64,000 bases of DNA, taken from positions 27,080 to 91,079 of the IMG/VR virus record IMGVR_UViG_3300027782_000058. The stretch is one strand, 5' to 3'. The position numbers and the translations under genes are program-made. Below, piece after piece: positions 36,868 to 47,322 of this stretch. Each line of letters begins with the position of its first letter. Position 1 is the stretch's first letter. The notes below the pieces were generated by a model, which did no database searches, had not been told where the DNA came from, and saw only the letters and a program-made list of their open reading frames with translations. The DNA comes from a virus.

Positions 36868-39800
36868 GTGGCTGTAGTTGGCGAAGCACATATTATCGTT
36901 CGCGCCATTACTACGGGTGTCAAAAGAGACATCGAGAAGGCATTCGACGGAGCAGACCAAGCAGGCGGTAGAGCCGGTCAGCGAGCCGGTAAGTCCTTTA
37001 GCAATGGCTTCAACCGTGGTAGCGGTAGGAATAATACATTTAAGAAGTTTGAAAAAGAGGCAATGGATGCCAGTAAGGCATTCTCTAGCCTAGCCACTGC
37101 TGGCATGGCTGTAGGCCCCCTGATCGCTGGGGCTGCTTCTGCAATTGCTGCTGCAGGCGCTGGTCTTGCAGCACTAGCGGCACAGGCTGCCACTGCTGGT
37201 CCGGCCTTGCTGGCTCTAGGTAACATTTTTGGAGCGTTGATTCAAGGTGCTGGTGTTCTCAAGTTAGCCTTTGCTGGTGTTGGTGCTGCTTTATCTGCAG
37301 GACTTAATGATGGAGGAAGTAAAAAAGCAAAGACAGCAGTAGACAACACTAAACGAATCTCAGATGCGCGCAAAAGACTGGCTCAGACCATTGAACAAGC
37401 CGCTGAAACTGAAGAGCGTTCTCAACAGACCGTGGCTCGCTCTTGGCGTAACTACCAAGATGCTGTCGTCAGTACCCAGAAGGCTATTGAGAACCTCCAG
37501 AAAGTACAAAAGCAAGCGGCTGAAGATACACAGCAACTTGGATTCGACGCTGAGGATGCTGCTCTAGCCGAGCAACGAGCCGCGCAGGACTTGGAAGATG
37601 CCCGGACACAGTTGGCTGCAGTCCAAAGCCTTCCCCCAGACAGCAAGGCTCGTCAAGAAGCAGAGTTGGCGTACAAGGAAGCCGATCTCAATTACCGACG
37701 TGCCATTGACCGCAACCAAGACCTGAAGCAGTCGCAGGACGAGGCCAACAAGGCTGGCTCAGCAGGTGCTGAGGACATTGCAAACGCTGCAGAAGAAGTC
37801 CAGAGCGCCAAGCGTGACGAAGCAGATGCATACAACGAGTTTCAGCAGTCAATTATCGATGCAGAACGCGCCCGCCGTGACTCAGCACGAGCGATTGTTG
37901 ATGCAGAAGAAGCCCTAGCCGAGGCCATGAAGAAGACTGGAGATGCCGCAGATGCGGCTTCTGGAGGTCTTAGTGCCTTTGAGAAGGCTATGGCAAAGTT
38001 GTCTCCCGAGGCCAGACACTTTGTCAATTACTTAATAGGTATCCAAGGAGAACTAAAAAAACTTAAGGCTGCTGCTGGAAGAAAACTTTTTCCTAGCCTT
38101 GAAACTGCTATTGGTAATCTAGTTAAAAATCTATTCCCAGATCTTGAAGACATGCTTGAAGCCACTGGTGGCGTCCTTGGAGATGTTGCTGTTCAACTAT
38201 CTGGCACGATCACCGAAGCACGCAATATGAACAACCTCAAGGCAATCTGGTCTTCTAATGACAAACTCATTGGAAATATGGGAACTACGGTAGGCAACCT
38301 TTACTCGATCATGCTTGAGTTGTCCCGAGCAGCAATTCCTCTGGCTGAAGACTTCGGAGCATGGATTGCTACGATGACCGGCGGTTGGAAAGCCACTCTT
38401 CGAACTGAAAAAGGCCATAAAAAACTCAATGACATAATGAAGGAGGCAGGAAGAGTTGCCAGACAACTTGGACGAATTTTTGGAAACTTATTTCGAGCAT
38501 TCAAAGATATCGCTGTTGCTGCTTCTGGACCGGGGAGCGGTGGCGAACTTCTACTTAATACACTAGAGACAGCAACAAAAAAGTTTGAGAACTTCGTCAA
38601 AAAAGTTTCTGGAGATGGGTCTCTACAGCAGTTCTTCTTGGATGCTGCTAATAACCTAATCCCGATGGGGCAGGCTGTTACGACAATAGCCGAAGGCTTC
38701 TTGAAGTTGGGAAACAACAAGGGAGTTGGTACCTTCTTCTCTACGATTTCCAAAAGTGGTGGCGCTATTGATCAAGTATTCGCAGCGCTAGAAAAAATGT
38801 CTGGTGGAGATCTAGGTGCAAAGATTGGCGAACTTGTAAATAAGATTGCAACTATTCTTAGTTACTTTGTGGACTCCAAGTCAATTGAAATGTTCTTTGG
38901 AGTCCTAAATAAGGCAGCAGATATTCTGCTAGTTGTATTTGGTAACAGCATTGTTCAGAAGATCATTATCTGGGGTGGCGCAGTTCATGGTGTAGTTCTT
39001 GCACTTCTTCTTCTGTGGAAGATCGGCAAGAAAGTCTTCATGACAATGGTTGGCGGGCCTCTCAGAGTTCTCAGTGCTGTTAAGAAACTAGGTAGTGGAT
39101 TCGGTCTCCTAAATAAAGAATCAAAGAGCCTACGCAAAGAACTTGAGCACCAGCGCAAGGTAGAAGAAGCCAAGGCTAAGGGCCTAGGGCATCTCGATAG
39201 AGAGACCAAAAAGACATCTAGGTCATTCCACGGACTAGACAGAGCATCAACTGCTGCTAGAGGTGGGATCGGTAAAGCCAAGGCTAAGGTCGATTCTCTC
39301 AATAGATCAATGCATAAGAGTAACGGTGCCGCCGGAAAGATGGGCAAGTCACTTAAGGGAATCGGTAAGGGTCTTGCTATCGGTGGTGGTCTAATCGGAA
39401 TGCTAGTTGGTGGTCTGCTGATGATGGGCGCAGATCAGATCAAGGAACTTGGAAACAAGGTAACAGAGTTCGTCAACAAACTTCCGGGTCTAATTACTGA
39501 ACTCGGTAAGCAACTCCCCGGTGTAATTGAAAAAATTGCTGCTGCCTTTCCCGTTGTCATTCAGTCTTTGATTGACGCACTGCCTAGCGTACTAAATGCA
39601 ATTGTTGCAGCCATTCCAGTAGTGATCGACGCCATTGGGACTATGCTCCCCAAGGTTCTTGACTTTGTTGCGACCATGCTTCCAAAGGTAATCACTGGAC
39701 TTCTATCTGCGCTACCTAAGGTAATCTCGACTCTTGTAGCGCTAGTCCCTAAGATCATTGACGCAGTAGTCAAGTTAGTTCCTGCTTTGATCGGCGCGCT

Positions 39801-41445
39801 GGTTGCTGCGCTACCAGCAGTCATTACCGCACTGGCTGAGGCGATTCCGAAGATCGTTACTTCTCTCGCTGAGGCGATTCCGAAGATCATCACTGCACTA
39901 GCCGAGGCGATTCCTCAGGTGATCGTGGCATTGGCTGCAGCCATCCCACAGATCATCGTTGCGCTACTCACCGCGATTCCTCAGGTGATTGTGGCACTTC
40001 TCAAGGCGATTCCGCAGATCATCATCGCTCTGCTCAAGGCCATCCCGAAGATCATTGTGGCGCTAGTCAAGGCAGTACCTCAAATCATCATGGCGCTAGT
40101 TAAGGCAGTACCTCAGATCATTGAAGCGCTAGTTAAGGCAGTACCTGAGATCATCACGGCTCTCACTGAGGCAGTCCCCGAAATCATCAAGGCATTTGCA
40201 GAAGCAGGGCCAGAAATTGCTGCGGGATTTGCTGAAGCGTTTACGGGAATCTTTACTGGTGGTCTTCCCTCTATCGACTTCAGCGGAATCTGGGAAGGAT
40301 TCAAGACCGGCCTCACTGATACATGGAATAGTATCATTGGCTTCTTCACCACGACAATTCCAAACTTTCTTTCTAAGATTCCTGAAATGCTTGCCAAGAT
40401 TGGAAAGAAGGCTTGGGAGTTTTTGATCATTGGCTTGAAGTTCTACTGGAAGGTTGTCACTACCTTCTACGGAACGATCTGGAACTTCATTAAAGCGATC
40501 CCCGGTAAACTCGTAGAGTTGGGTTCCAAGGCTTGGGAGTTCCTGATTAACGGGCTCAAATGGTACTGGAACTTGGTAACGACGTTCTACGGAACGATCT
40601 GGAACTTCATCAAAGCAATCCCCGGAAAGTTAGTTGAACTCGGGTCCAAGGCTTGGGAGTTCATACTTACTGGAATTAAATGGTATTGGAATGCCGTCAC
40701 TAACTTTTACTCCACTATCTGGAACTTCATCAAAGCAATCCCCGGAAAGTTTGCCACTCTCGCTGAAGCCGTCTGGACGTGGCTCAAGGATAAGTTAGTC
40801 ACCGCTTGGAGTACAGTCACCGGATTCTTCACGAATACTCTCATCCCAGCAATCACTGGGCTCCCCGCAAAAATTGCAAGTGCTGCATCTGGAATCTGGA
40901 ATGGACTAACTAGCACTCTTAGTAGCGTCTGGACTACGATCAGCGGAAAGTTCACTGACATTGTCAATGGAGTTCTTGGTCTACCAGCGAGGATTGCTAC
41001 TGCTGCTGTTGGGATGTGGAATGGATTCACAACCGCATTCAAAGAATCAATCAATGGAATTATTAGATTCTGGAATAATCTAAATTTCACTTTCCCATCT
41101 TTTGATGGTGACTGGAATGGACCGCTTCCGGGTGGAGACTTCAAAGTTGGTGGATGGGTTCTGAATACGCCAGATTTGCCCACCTTCCTAGCCAAGGGTG
41201 GAGTAGTAAGTCCAAGCAGCGGAGGTACGTTGGCCTTGCTGGCTGAGGCTGGAAAGCGAGAGCGCGTCGAGCCTCTAGACCCAGACGGCCTCTCAAAGCG
41301 AGACAAGGCAATGATTAATATGCTGTCTGGTGGGGGCGGTGGTATGACCATCAACGTCTACCCGTCAGCCGGTATGGATGAGCGTGAGTTGGCTGCTCAG
41401 GTATCACGACAGATTAGACTTCAGATGCGGAAGGGCGCTGCATAA
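36868..41445 (+). CDS. Tape measure protein, 1525 aa
   Basis: GTG start at 36868. The N-terminus (~80-150) has hydrophobic Ala/Gly helices (AAGAGLAALAAQAATAGPALL), followed by coiled coils (~160-370), more hydrophobic segments, and from ~885 to ~1115 about twenty 11-residue repeats of the type AIPQIIVALLK. Then three copies of a ~33-residue repeat (FYGTIWNFIKAIPGKLVELG). The C-terminus (KGGVVSPSSGGTLALLAEAG, RERVEPLDP) is the usual tape measure end. It fixes tail length; at about 0.15 nm per residue this would be roughly 230 nm if the whole chain is used. No lytic domain was recognised. Confidence 0.9.
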   Translation: MAVVGEAHIIVRAITTGVKRDIEKAFDGADQAGGRAGQRAGKSFSNGFNRGSGRNNTFKKFEKEAMDASKAFSSLATAGMAVGPLIAGAASAIAAAGAGLAALAAQAATAGPALLALGNIFGALIQGAGVLKLAFAGVGAALSAGLNDGGSKKAKTAVDNTKRISDARKRLAQTIEQAAETEERSQQTVARSWRNYQDAVVSTQKAIENLQKVQKQAAEDTQQLGFDAEDAALAEQRAAQDLEDARTQLAAVQSLPPDSKARQEAELAYKEADLNYRRAIDRNQDLKQSQDEANKAGSAGAEDIANAAEEVQSAKRDEADAYNEFQQSIIDAERARRDSARAIVDAEEALAEAMKKTGDAADAASGGLSAFEKAMAKLSPEARHFVNYLIGIQGELKKLKAAAGRKLFPSLETAIGNLVKNLFPDLEDMLEATGGVLGDVAVQLSGTITEARNMNNLKAIWSSNDKLIGNMGTTVGNLYSIMLELSRAAIPLAEDFGAWIATMTGGWKATLRTEKGHKKLNDIMKEAGRVARQLGRIFGNLFRAFKDIAVAASGPGSGGELLLNTLETATKKFENFVKKVSGDGSLQQFFLDAANNLIPMGQAVTTIAEGFLKLGNNKGVGTFFSTISKSGGAIDQVFAALEKMSGGDLGAKIGELVNKIATILSYFVDSKSIEMFFGVLNKAADILLVVFGNSIVQKIIIWGGAVHGVVLALLLLWKIGKKVFMTMVGGPLRVLSAVKKLGSGFGLLNKESKSLRKELEHQRKVEEAKAKGLGHLDRETKKTSRSFHGLDRASTAARGGIGKAKAKVDSLNRSMHKSNGAAGKMGKSLKGIGKGLAIGGGLIGMLVGGLLMMGADQIKELGNKVTEFVNKLPGLITELGKQLPGVIEKIAAAFPVVIQSLIDALPSVLNAIVAAIPVVIDAIGTMLPKVLDFVATMLPKVITGLLSALPKVISTLVALVPKIIDAVVKLVPALIGALVAALPAVITALAEAIPKIVTSLAEAIPKIITALAEAIPQVIVALAAAIPQIIVALLTAIPQVIVALLKAIPQIIIALLKAIPKIIVALVKAVPQIIMALVKAVPQIIEALVKAVPEIITALTEAVPEIIKAFAEAGPEIAAGFAEAFTGIFTGGLPSIDFSGIWEGFKTGLTDTWNSIIGFFTTTIPNFLSKIPEMLAKIGKKAWEFLIIGLKFYWKVVTTFYGTIWNFIKAIPGKLVELGSKAWEFLINGLKWYWNLVTTFYGTIWNFIKAIPGKLVELGSKAWEFILTGIKWYWNAVTNFYSTIWNFIKAIPGKFATLAEAVWTWLKDKLVTAWSTVTGFFTNTLIPAITGLPAKIASAASGIWNGLTSTLSSVWTTISGKFTDIVNGVLGLPARIATAAVGMWNGFTTAFKESINGIIRFWNNLNFTFPSFDGDWNGPLPGGDFKVGGWVLNTPDLPTFLAKGGVVSPSSGGTLALLAEAGKRERVEPLDPDGLSKRDKAMINMLSGGGGGMTINVYPSAGMDERELAAQVSRQIRLQMRKGAA

Positions 41446-44261
41446 TGACGACCGAAAACATCACTGCCTCATATCAGGCAAGCGAGAACTTCAACGTCCG
41501 CAAGGGTCTGACTCCGATGCCGGAGCCAACCATCACGGGCATGAAGTTGCTCGGCGATGTGATCGTTGACGGTGCCACTCATGTGATCAATCAGGTTGTC
41601 GTCTCCGGAACTACCGTCACAGCCACCACCAGCGATGCTCATGGCTTCCTGCCCGGACGCACGGTCCTCGTCTCCCATCTCGATGGGAACACTGCCATCG
41701 CCAATGGAACGTGGACGATCACGTCAGTCACCAGCACTACCTTCACCTTCACTGTCACCAGTACTTCGGCCAATGGAACGTACCCCGGTCTCTCAGGCGC
41801 TGCTCGTACCCGTCTAGTCCTCAATACCATCGACAGCAGCGGAAACGTCTGGGTAGCAACTGACATTGAAGGCTGGTGGACCGGGGCTGACTCGGACTTT
41901 CCTCAAGTAGATAAAGCATTCGGTGACGGCTCTTATGACGCCAGTGGTCGTAGGCTTGCCCGACAGTTGGCTCTGTCTGGGTCAATCCTTACCAAGGATC
42001 CCTCCTACGTTCCAGCAGCCCGAGAGCGTCTAGTTGAGGCCGTCGATCTTGTCTACAAGGGTGCATGGCTGAAAGCAGTAGAGCGTCAGGCCGGAACTGC
42101 GACAGTCGCAGTGAGCAACGTTGCCCTTACTGATGGACTAGCAACGATCACTACTTCCGCTGCTCATGGGTACTCAGTAGGTGAAACCGTTGAGATCTCC
42201 AACGTCACCTTCTCCGCCACTACCTCCGGTAGTACTCCAGCCGGAACCTCAATGGTGCTCACGAGCGCTGCTGGAATCCTCGTCGGATGCGGCATCAGTG
42301 GAACGAGCATTCCTACAGGAACCACTGTCACCGCAATCAGTAGCAACACTTTGACTTTGTCAGCAGCCACTACCGCTACCATTGCAACTTCTACCTCGGT
42401 GACAATCTTGCTTCCTCACTTCGCAGGTACCTCTGTTGTCACGTCAGTGCCAGACTCAACATCCTTCACTTGCTACATCTCAAAGAACAACTACTCATCG
42501 AAGGCAGTCACTGGGACAGTCCGTCTGGGAGACATCGTTAAGGCAGCGTTCGTCCGACTTAGCGGACAGCCAGACATTGCCAACGTGAATGCTCGCGGTC
42601 GGCTCGACTTCAACATAGGACTCTCTGCTGCTGACCCGGTCAAGTACCAGTGGTCTGACAGGTTTGATGGAAAGGAACAGGCTAAGTTCCCGTCCGTTGG
42701 AGCGTCTGCGACCAAGACTTTGGTTAACACAGGCAACTTGAACGTTGGCATGGAACTCGTAGTTACTGGTCCGACTGTCGGCACTCTCTCGATTGCGAAC
42801 AGTCAGACCGGAGAGACCCTCAACATCATCGAGCCCCTGAATGGGTCATCTACATATACCGTAATTAGAAAAAGTTTGACTGGGAGTCTTGCTACGCTCA
42901 CTACGGATGTGCCGAATGACATTGTTGTCGGCCAGCAGATCTTCGTCTACGGTGTCGATTCAGACTTCAATGGTTCTACTATTTCGACCACTGCAACGGG
43001 GACTAGCGCAACCAACACTGTCACGCTGGCAAGCGCCACTGGGGTAGCCGTAGGGTACGGGATTCGCGGCACAAACATTCCTACTGGAACCATCATCACG
43101 GCGCTTGTCCTGAACGTTGCCACACTGTCTGCCAACCTTACTGGGGCACTGTCGGCTACCGCAGTAACTATTGACATTCCAGTGACGGTTGTCTACAAGC
43201 CAGCGTCTAATCAGATCAGTTACACAAAGTCTCTGGCAAAGACCGCGACAGTGAGTTCATACGCTCTCAGTGCCGCCGACCCTCCAGTGGCTACCATCAC
43301 TACATCGGCTGCTCACGGATTCTTGGCCACGGAAGTCGTGACAGTACGAAACGTCGATGGGTCAGTCAACATTGACTCCGTAGAAATTGCCATACCCACA
43401 TCTACCACGTTCACATACCCCACGACTCGCACTAAATTAGTAAAAAGGGTCGAGTTTAAGAGAGTCGGTTCTCGCTGCACGATTTACACAACAGAGCCTC
43501 ATGGGTACAGAGTAGGCGATTCGTTCGCAATCACTGGGTGCGGACGACCTTTTGATGCTGCCTCTGAGACAGTAGTGGCAGTAAACAATGCCACTAATTC
43601 GATCTCTTATGACGTAACCTCAAGACTCATCACAGTCACAGCAATGACAGTCAAAAAACTCAGCAATACTCAGGCTCTTGTTACAGTCACAGCAGCAGGT
43701 CACTCATTTAACACAAGTGACATCGTCATTCTTGCAGCAAAAACTGCTGCTAGAGCAGCACCCTATTTACAAGGCTTACATACTATTATAAAAACTGGAC
43801 CAAACAACTTTACATATATAAAAACTACTACTACTGGAACAAGCCCCAAGTATCAGACATGGTTTGGTGTGAACATGTCCACTACTCCCCAGACTGTTCC
43901 CTCTTTGACTGCAGCCAGTGCCAATCTTGCTGACATTGCAAAAAACTTAACTACACGAGGCACTGTCACCAACACCAACGCCATCACCACCACGGCCAAG
44001 GGTGGTAACGCAACGATCTCCTCGATCAGTGAGCAGGATGCTTCGGGATCTATCGTGTCTATTCCAGACGTGCTGTCTATCGACACTTTCCAGCGATCCG
44101 CATCAATCAATTCAGGCACCAATGGTCGATCCAAGATCGAGGCAATTACAGACTGGGTGACACTTGCTCCCGGCCCGAACTCGCTCACAATCATTGATGA
44201 TGGAAACTCGTCTTCAACTGCTGTCGTCCAGATCAAGTACCGATCTGGCTGGCTGTCCTAG
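41445..44261 (+). CDS. Distal tail (Dit-like) minor tail protein with many FCCH-like modules, 938 aa
   Basis: ATG at 41445 overlaps the tape measure stop (TAATG). The Dit-like core is split by modules: residues ~130-205 read NVWVATDIEGWWTG, FGDGSYDASGRRLARQL and AARERLVEAVDLVYKGAWLKA, the pattern of first minor tail proteins after the tape measure in actinophages; the end (SKIEAITDWVTLAPGPNSL) fits the same family. Inserted are about half a dozen FCCH-like modules (SDAHGFLPGRTVLVSHLDG, SAAHGYSVGETVEISNV, SAAHGFLATEVVTVRNVDG, TEPHGYRVGDSFAITGCG). It forms the ring that joins tube and tip. Confidence 0.75.
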   Translation: MTTENITASYQASENFNVRKGLTPMPEPTITGMKLLGDVIVDGATHVINQVVVSGTTVTATTSDAHGFLPGRTVLVSHLDGNTAIANGTWTITSVTSTTFTFTVTSTSANGTYPGLSGAARTRLVLNTIDSSGNVWVATDIEGWWTGADSDFPQVDKAFGDGSYDASGRRLARQLALSGSILTKDPSYVPAARERLVEAVDLVYKGAWLKAVERQAGTATVAVSNVALTDGLATITTSAAHGYSVGETVEISNVTFSATTSGSTPAGTSMVLTSAAGILVGCGISGTSIPTGTTVTAISSNTLTLSAATTATIATSTSVTILLPHFAGTSVVTSVPDSTSFTCYISKNNYSSKAVTGTVRLGDIVKAAFVRLSGQPDIANVNARGRLDFNIGLSAADPVKYQWSDRFDGKEQAKFPSVGASATKTLVNTGNLNVGMELVVTGPTVGTLSIANSQTGETLNIIEPLNGSSTYTVIRKSLTGSLATLTTDVPNDIVVGQQIFVYGVDSDFNGSTISTTATGTSATNTVTLASATGVAVGYGIRGTNIPTGTIITALVLNVATLSANLTGALSATAVTIDIPVTVVYKPASNQISYTKSLAKTATVSSYALSAADPPVATITTSAAHGFLATEVVTVRNVDGSVNIDSVEIAIPTSTTFTYPTTRTKLVKRVEFKRVGSRCTIYTTEPHGYRVGDSFAITGCGRPFDAASETVVAVNNATNSISYDVTSRLITVTAMTVKKLSNTQALVTVTAAGHSFNTSDIVILAAKTAARAAPYLQGLHTIIKTGPNNFTYIKTTTTGTSPKYQTWFGVNMSTTPQTVPSLTAASANLADIAKNLTTRGTVTNTNAITTTAKGGNATISSISEQDASGSIVSIPDVLSIDTFQRSASINSGTNGRSKIEAITDWVTLAPGPNSLTIIDDGNSSSTAVVQIKYRSGWLS

Positions 44262-44301
44262 GCTAGACTCGACACACGAGACATGACGAGGATGAATTGA
44301 C

Positions 44302-47300
44302 ATGATTGATAGAGTTGACTATAGGTACTACACAGTTGATCTGCTGACGAATGTGACCCTCGCTGAGATCCCATTCTCATCCGTTAACTGGGGTAGAGCC
44401 GTGCGTCGAGCCGGTGAGTTCAGCGGCAGCGTTCAAGTCATCGCAGCCAACGACCATCTCAATCTTTACGACAACACCATGCCGGGACGGACTGCTCTCT
44501 ACGTCGTTCGCAACGGAGTCTGCGTCTGGGGCGGGATCATCTGGTCTCGCTCGTACGATCCTCTAGGCAGAACTCTCAGCATCAGTGGTGCGGAGTTCCC
44601 CAGTTACTTCTACCACCGCTTCGTGTGGAAGACGCTCACCAGAATGTTCACTTCGTCAGATCGCATTCTTATTGACTCTTTCAGTATCACCAGCGGACAG
44701 ATGACTGTGACCACACGAGGGGGACTTCCTCACAACCTTAACGACAGAGATAATGTTCTCATCTCCGGAATCGCCACCCTCAATCCAGACCTTGAAGGTG
44801 TCTTTACAGTCGTATCTATTGTCTCTGATACTTCATTTATTCTTGACACATCTGATATTGCTGATACTGCTAGTACCACTACAACGGCAACTAGGTTCCA
44901 GAAGGTGACTGACAACTACACGTTTGTCAGGACACTGCTCAACTACATGGCAAGTGACTTTGCTGGCCTCTTGATCGCAAGAGTAGAGCCCGCAATTCCG
45001 GGCAAGAATAGAGTGCTGTCAATCATCCAGAGTGAGCGTCTCAACAAGATTGCACGTCTGGTTACTGACACACCACACGAACTAATTCCCGGACAAGAAG
45101 TAATTGTCAAAGACCTCAGTGATGATTTTGATGGTACCGATACGCAGACTGTTACCTCGGTTCGATCCGGGCTGTCCTTCGAGTACTCCAATGCAGCAAA
45201 CTCGTCCGGTACAGCGCTCTCTGACGCAGCAATGACGACAGAGGCTGGCTATCGAACTTACGGAATTACAGGATTCAGCGCAAAATCATTTAAGGACACA
45301 TCTACTGTCCCGAACAAAAGATACACAGACGTGACGTTGACCTTAGACGCAGCGCACAGTGCAGCAATAGGGGACGAGGTAATTGTTGATGTCAATACTC
45401 CGACCCCTCAACTCACGACAGATTTTCAGATCTTTGACAGTGTAGAAACGATTAGAACTGTTCCTGATGTCAACATTCTTACCTACAGACACAACAACCC
45501 CGGAGGCTCCGACACTGGTTGGTACCTGCAGAGGAATGTCACCCACAACGGACTTGTCTATAGCGCGGGAGTCTGGACAGTCACTCTTGCAGTCGACACT
45601 GCTCACACATACCAGAAAGGGGCTGACATCAAGGTAGAGGGACTCATCCCGTGCTTTAACGGAGAGTACACAATTGCCAGTGTCACGCCTGTACCAACAC
45701 AGGTCACCTACACGATCAGTAGGCAGTTCAATATTCTTGGTGTGCGCTGTAAGGGCGGTGTAGTCACACTGACTACTGATGGTGTCCACAGAATGGTTGC
45801 CGGAGAAAGCATTCAAATTTACAACTATGGAAGCGCATCTAACAATAATCAATTTGGTGGCGTTGAATTCATTATCGACACTGTTGCAAGCAACAAGATC
45901 ACGTTCAGAAAGCAGTCAACAGTCAGCCGAGTAGGTTCTTGGACAAAAAACTCTACGTCAATAGTAGTAGATGATGGCTCGGGAATCATTGCTGGAATGT
46001 TTGTCGAAGCGGGGAGTGGGATGCCTACCGATGCAAAGGTAGTGTCAAGAGTCGGAACAACAGTGACCATCGATAAACCAACTACAGCGGCGGCTACTTC
46101 AGTCACAAAACTCACATCAGGAAGTACTCCTTCTGCATCTCCGACTATCACTCTTGCGAACGTTACTGGCATTAAAGTAGGAATGTCAGTTCAAGCAGCA
46201 GGAGTAGACTCAGTCATAACATCAATCTCAAGCAACACGATTACCATCAGAGATGCAACTACAGCGATCATTTCAACCAGTACTTCATTGAGTTTTAAAT
46301 GGCCTGTTTTGTTTCACAACAAATATCCTCAATCAGATAAGACACTTGGTAAGTCAGTAGCCCCCACCGCATATGTACGATGCGTCTCTAACATCACCTA
46401 CACAGATATCAATACTGCTAACGATGAGACGATCACACGAACAAATATGGTGAATGTCAGCAGTGGCGGTACTGTAACTCTCGGTCCTCGCGTCTATGCG
46501 GCTACCTATGGTGGGTTCGCCTACAACAGTGACATCGATCTTGGATTTATGGAAGAGTCCGACTCTGGTGGAACTGCAGATAGGGCCATCTACACAGCGA
46601 GCGAGATGATGAGTGTGGGCCAGATTCTTGAGGCCGTCTCCGCCGGGTCTGATGGATTCGAGTATCGAGTTGACTGTAACTATGACGAGAGTTCTGGATC
46701 TTTTACAAGGACATTCGTCGTCTCTGGGTACGACATCCCTGAAGACTTGGAACCGGGAGAAGCAAGGACACTGGAGAGTCTAGGAGCAGACAAGTTAGTC
46801 TTCGAGTACCCCGGTAATATCAGTTCCTTTGGTCTCGACGAATCTGCGGAAGAGGCTGCAACCCGCATGTGGGTAGTCGGGGCAAGTGGAAACAGTGGCG
46901 AAGGAGTAGAGCAACCCAGAGCCGGAGCCACCAAAACATCCATGCTGGAAGACGGATGGCCACTGCTCGATGCCACTGAACAGATGGAAGACCAGAGTGG
47001 GACGCTGGCTCTCTACAAGCAGGCCGAGAGTTTTCTGGAGGAGTCTCTTCCGCCAATCGATACTCTTGATGTAAAGGTCAATGGCTCTCTAGACCCACAG
47101 GTCGGGACATACAAGCCGGGAGACTGGTGCTCTCTGGTATTCGATGACCTGTATATGCAGATGAGGCTTGCCAGCAGTCAAGAGCCTCGGGACAACATCA
47201 TGGTCCGAAAGATCATGGGATATAAGGTGACAGTGCCAGACTCTTTCGGAATCCCAGAGTCCGTCGATCTTGACCTAATGCGAGACTCGGAGGTGGACGG

Positions 47301-47322
47301 CGTTGGCAACCAACAGGCGTAG
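44302..47322 (+). CDS. Minor tail protein (ReqiPepy6 gp37-like / tail tip), 1006 aa
   Basis: ATG at 44302. The N-terminus (YRYYTVDLLTNVTLAEIPF, SGSVQVIAAND, YVVRNGVCVWGGIIWSRSYD, LSISGAEFPSYF) matches the baseplate-hub-like minor tail protein family I know as siphovirus ReqiPepy6 gp37-like, usually second after the tape measure. The family core resumes near residues 760-1000 (AVSAGSDGFEYRVDCNYDE, VNGSLDPQVGTYKPGDWC). Several FCCH-like modules are inserted (GGLPHNLNDRDNVLISG, TPHELIPGQEVIVKDL). The next gene starts inside its last codons. Confidence 0.75.
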   Translation: MIDRVDYRYYTVDLLTNVTLAEIPFSSVNWGRAVRRAGEFSGSVQVIAANDHLNLYDNTMPGRTALYVVRNGVCVWGGIIWSRSYDPLGRTLSISGAEFPSYFYHRFVWKTLTRMFTSSDRILIDSFSITSGQMTVTTRGGLPHNLNDRDNVLISGIATLNPDLEGVFTVVSIVSDTSFILDTSDIADTASTTTTATRFQKVTDNYTFVRTLLNYMASDFAGLLIARVEPAIPGKNRVLSIIQSERLNKIARLVTDTPHELIPGQEVIVKDLSDDFDGTDTQTVTSVRSGLSFEYSNAANSSGTALSDAAMTTEAGYRTYGITGFSAKSFKDTSTVPNKRYTDVTLTLDAAHSAAIGDEVIVDVNTPTPQLTTDFQIFDSVETIRTVPDVNILTYRHNNPGGSDTGWYLQRNVTHNGLVYSAGVWTVTLAVDTAHTYQKGADIKVEGLIPCFNGEYTIASVTPVPTQVTYTISRQFNILGVRCKGGVVTLTTDGVHRMVAGESIQIYNYGSASNNNQFGGVEFIIDTVASNKITFRKQSTVSRVGSWTKNSTSIVVDDGSGIIAGMFVEAGSGMPTDAKVVSRVGTTVTIDKPTTAAATSVTKLTSGSTPSASPTITLANVTGIKVGMSVQAAGVDSVITSISSNTITIRDATTAIISTSTSLSFKWPVLFHNKYPQSDKTLGKSVAPTAYVRCVSNITYTDINTANDETITRTNMVNVSSGGTVTLGPRVYAATYGGFAYNSDIDLGFMEESDSGGTADRAIYTASEMMSVGQILEAVSAGSDGFEYRVDCNYDESSGSFTRTFVVSGYDIPEDLEPGEARTLESLGADKLVFEYPGNISSFGLDESAEEAATRMWVVGASGNSGEGVEQPRAGATKTSMLEDGWPLLDATEQMEDQSGTLALYKQAESFLEESLPPIDTLDVKVNGSLDPQVGTYKPGDWCSLVFDDLYMQMRLASSQEPRDNIMVRKIMGYKVTVPDSFGIPESVDLDLMRDSEVDGVGNQQA

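Noticed and set aside
45343-45852. 169-codon minus-strand frame within the tail-tip gene
   Set aside because: Opposite a long conserved sense ORF, with no binding site.
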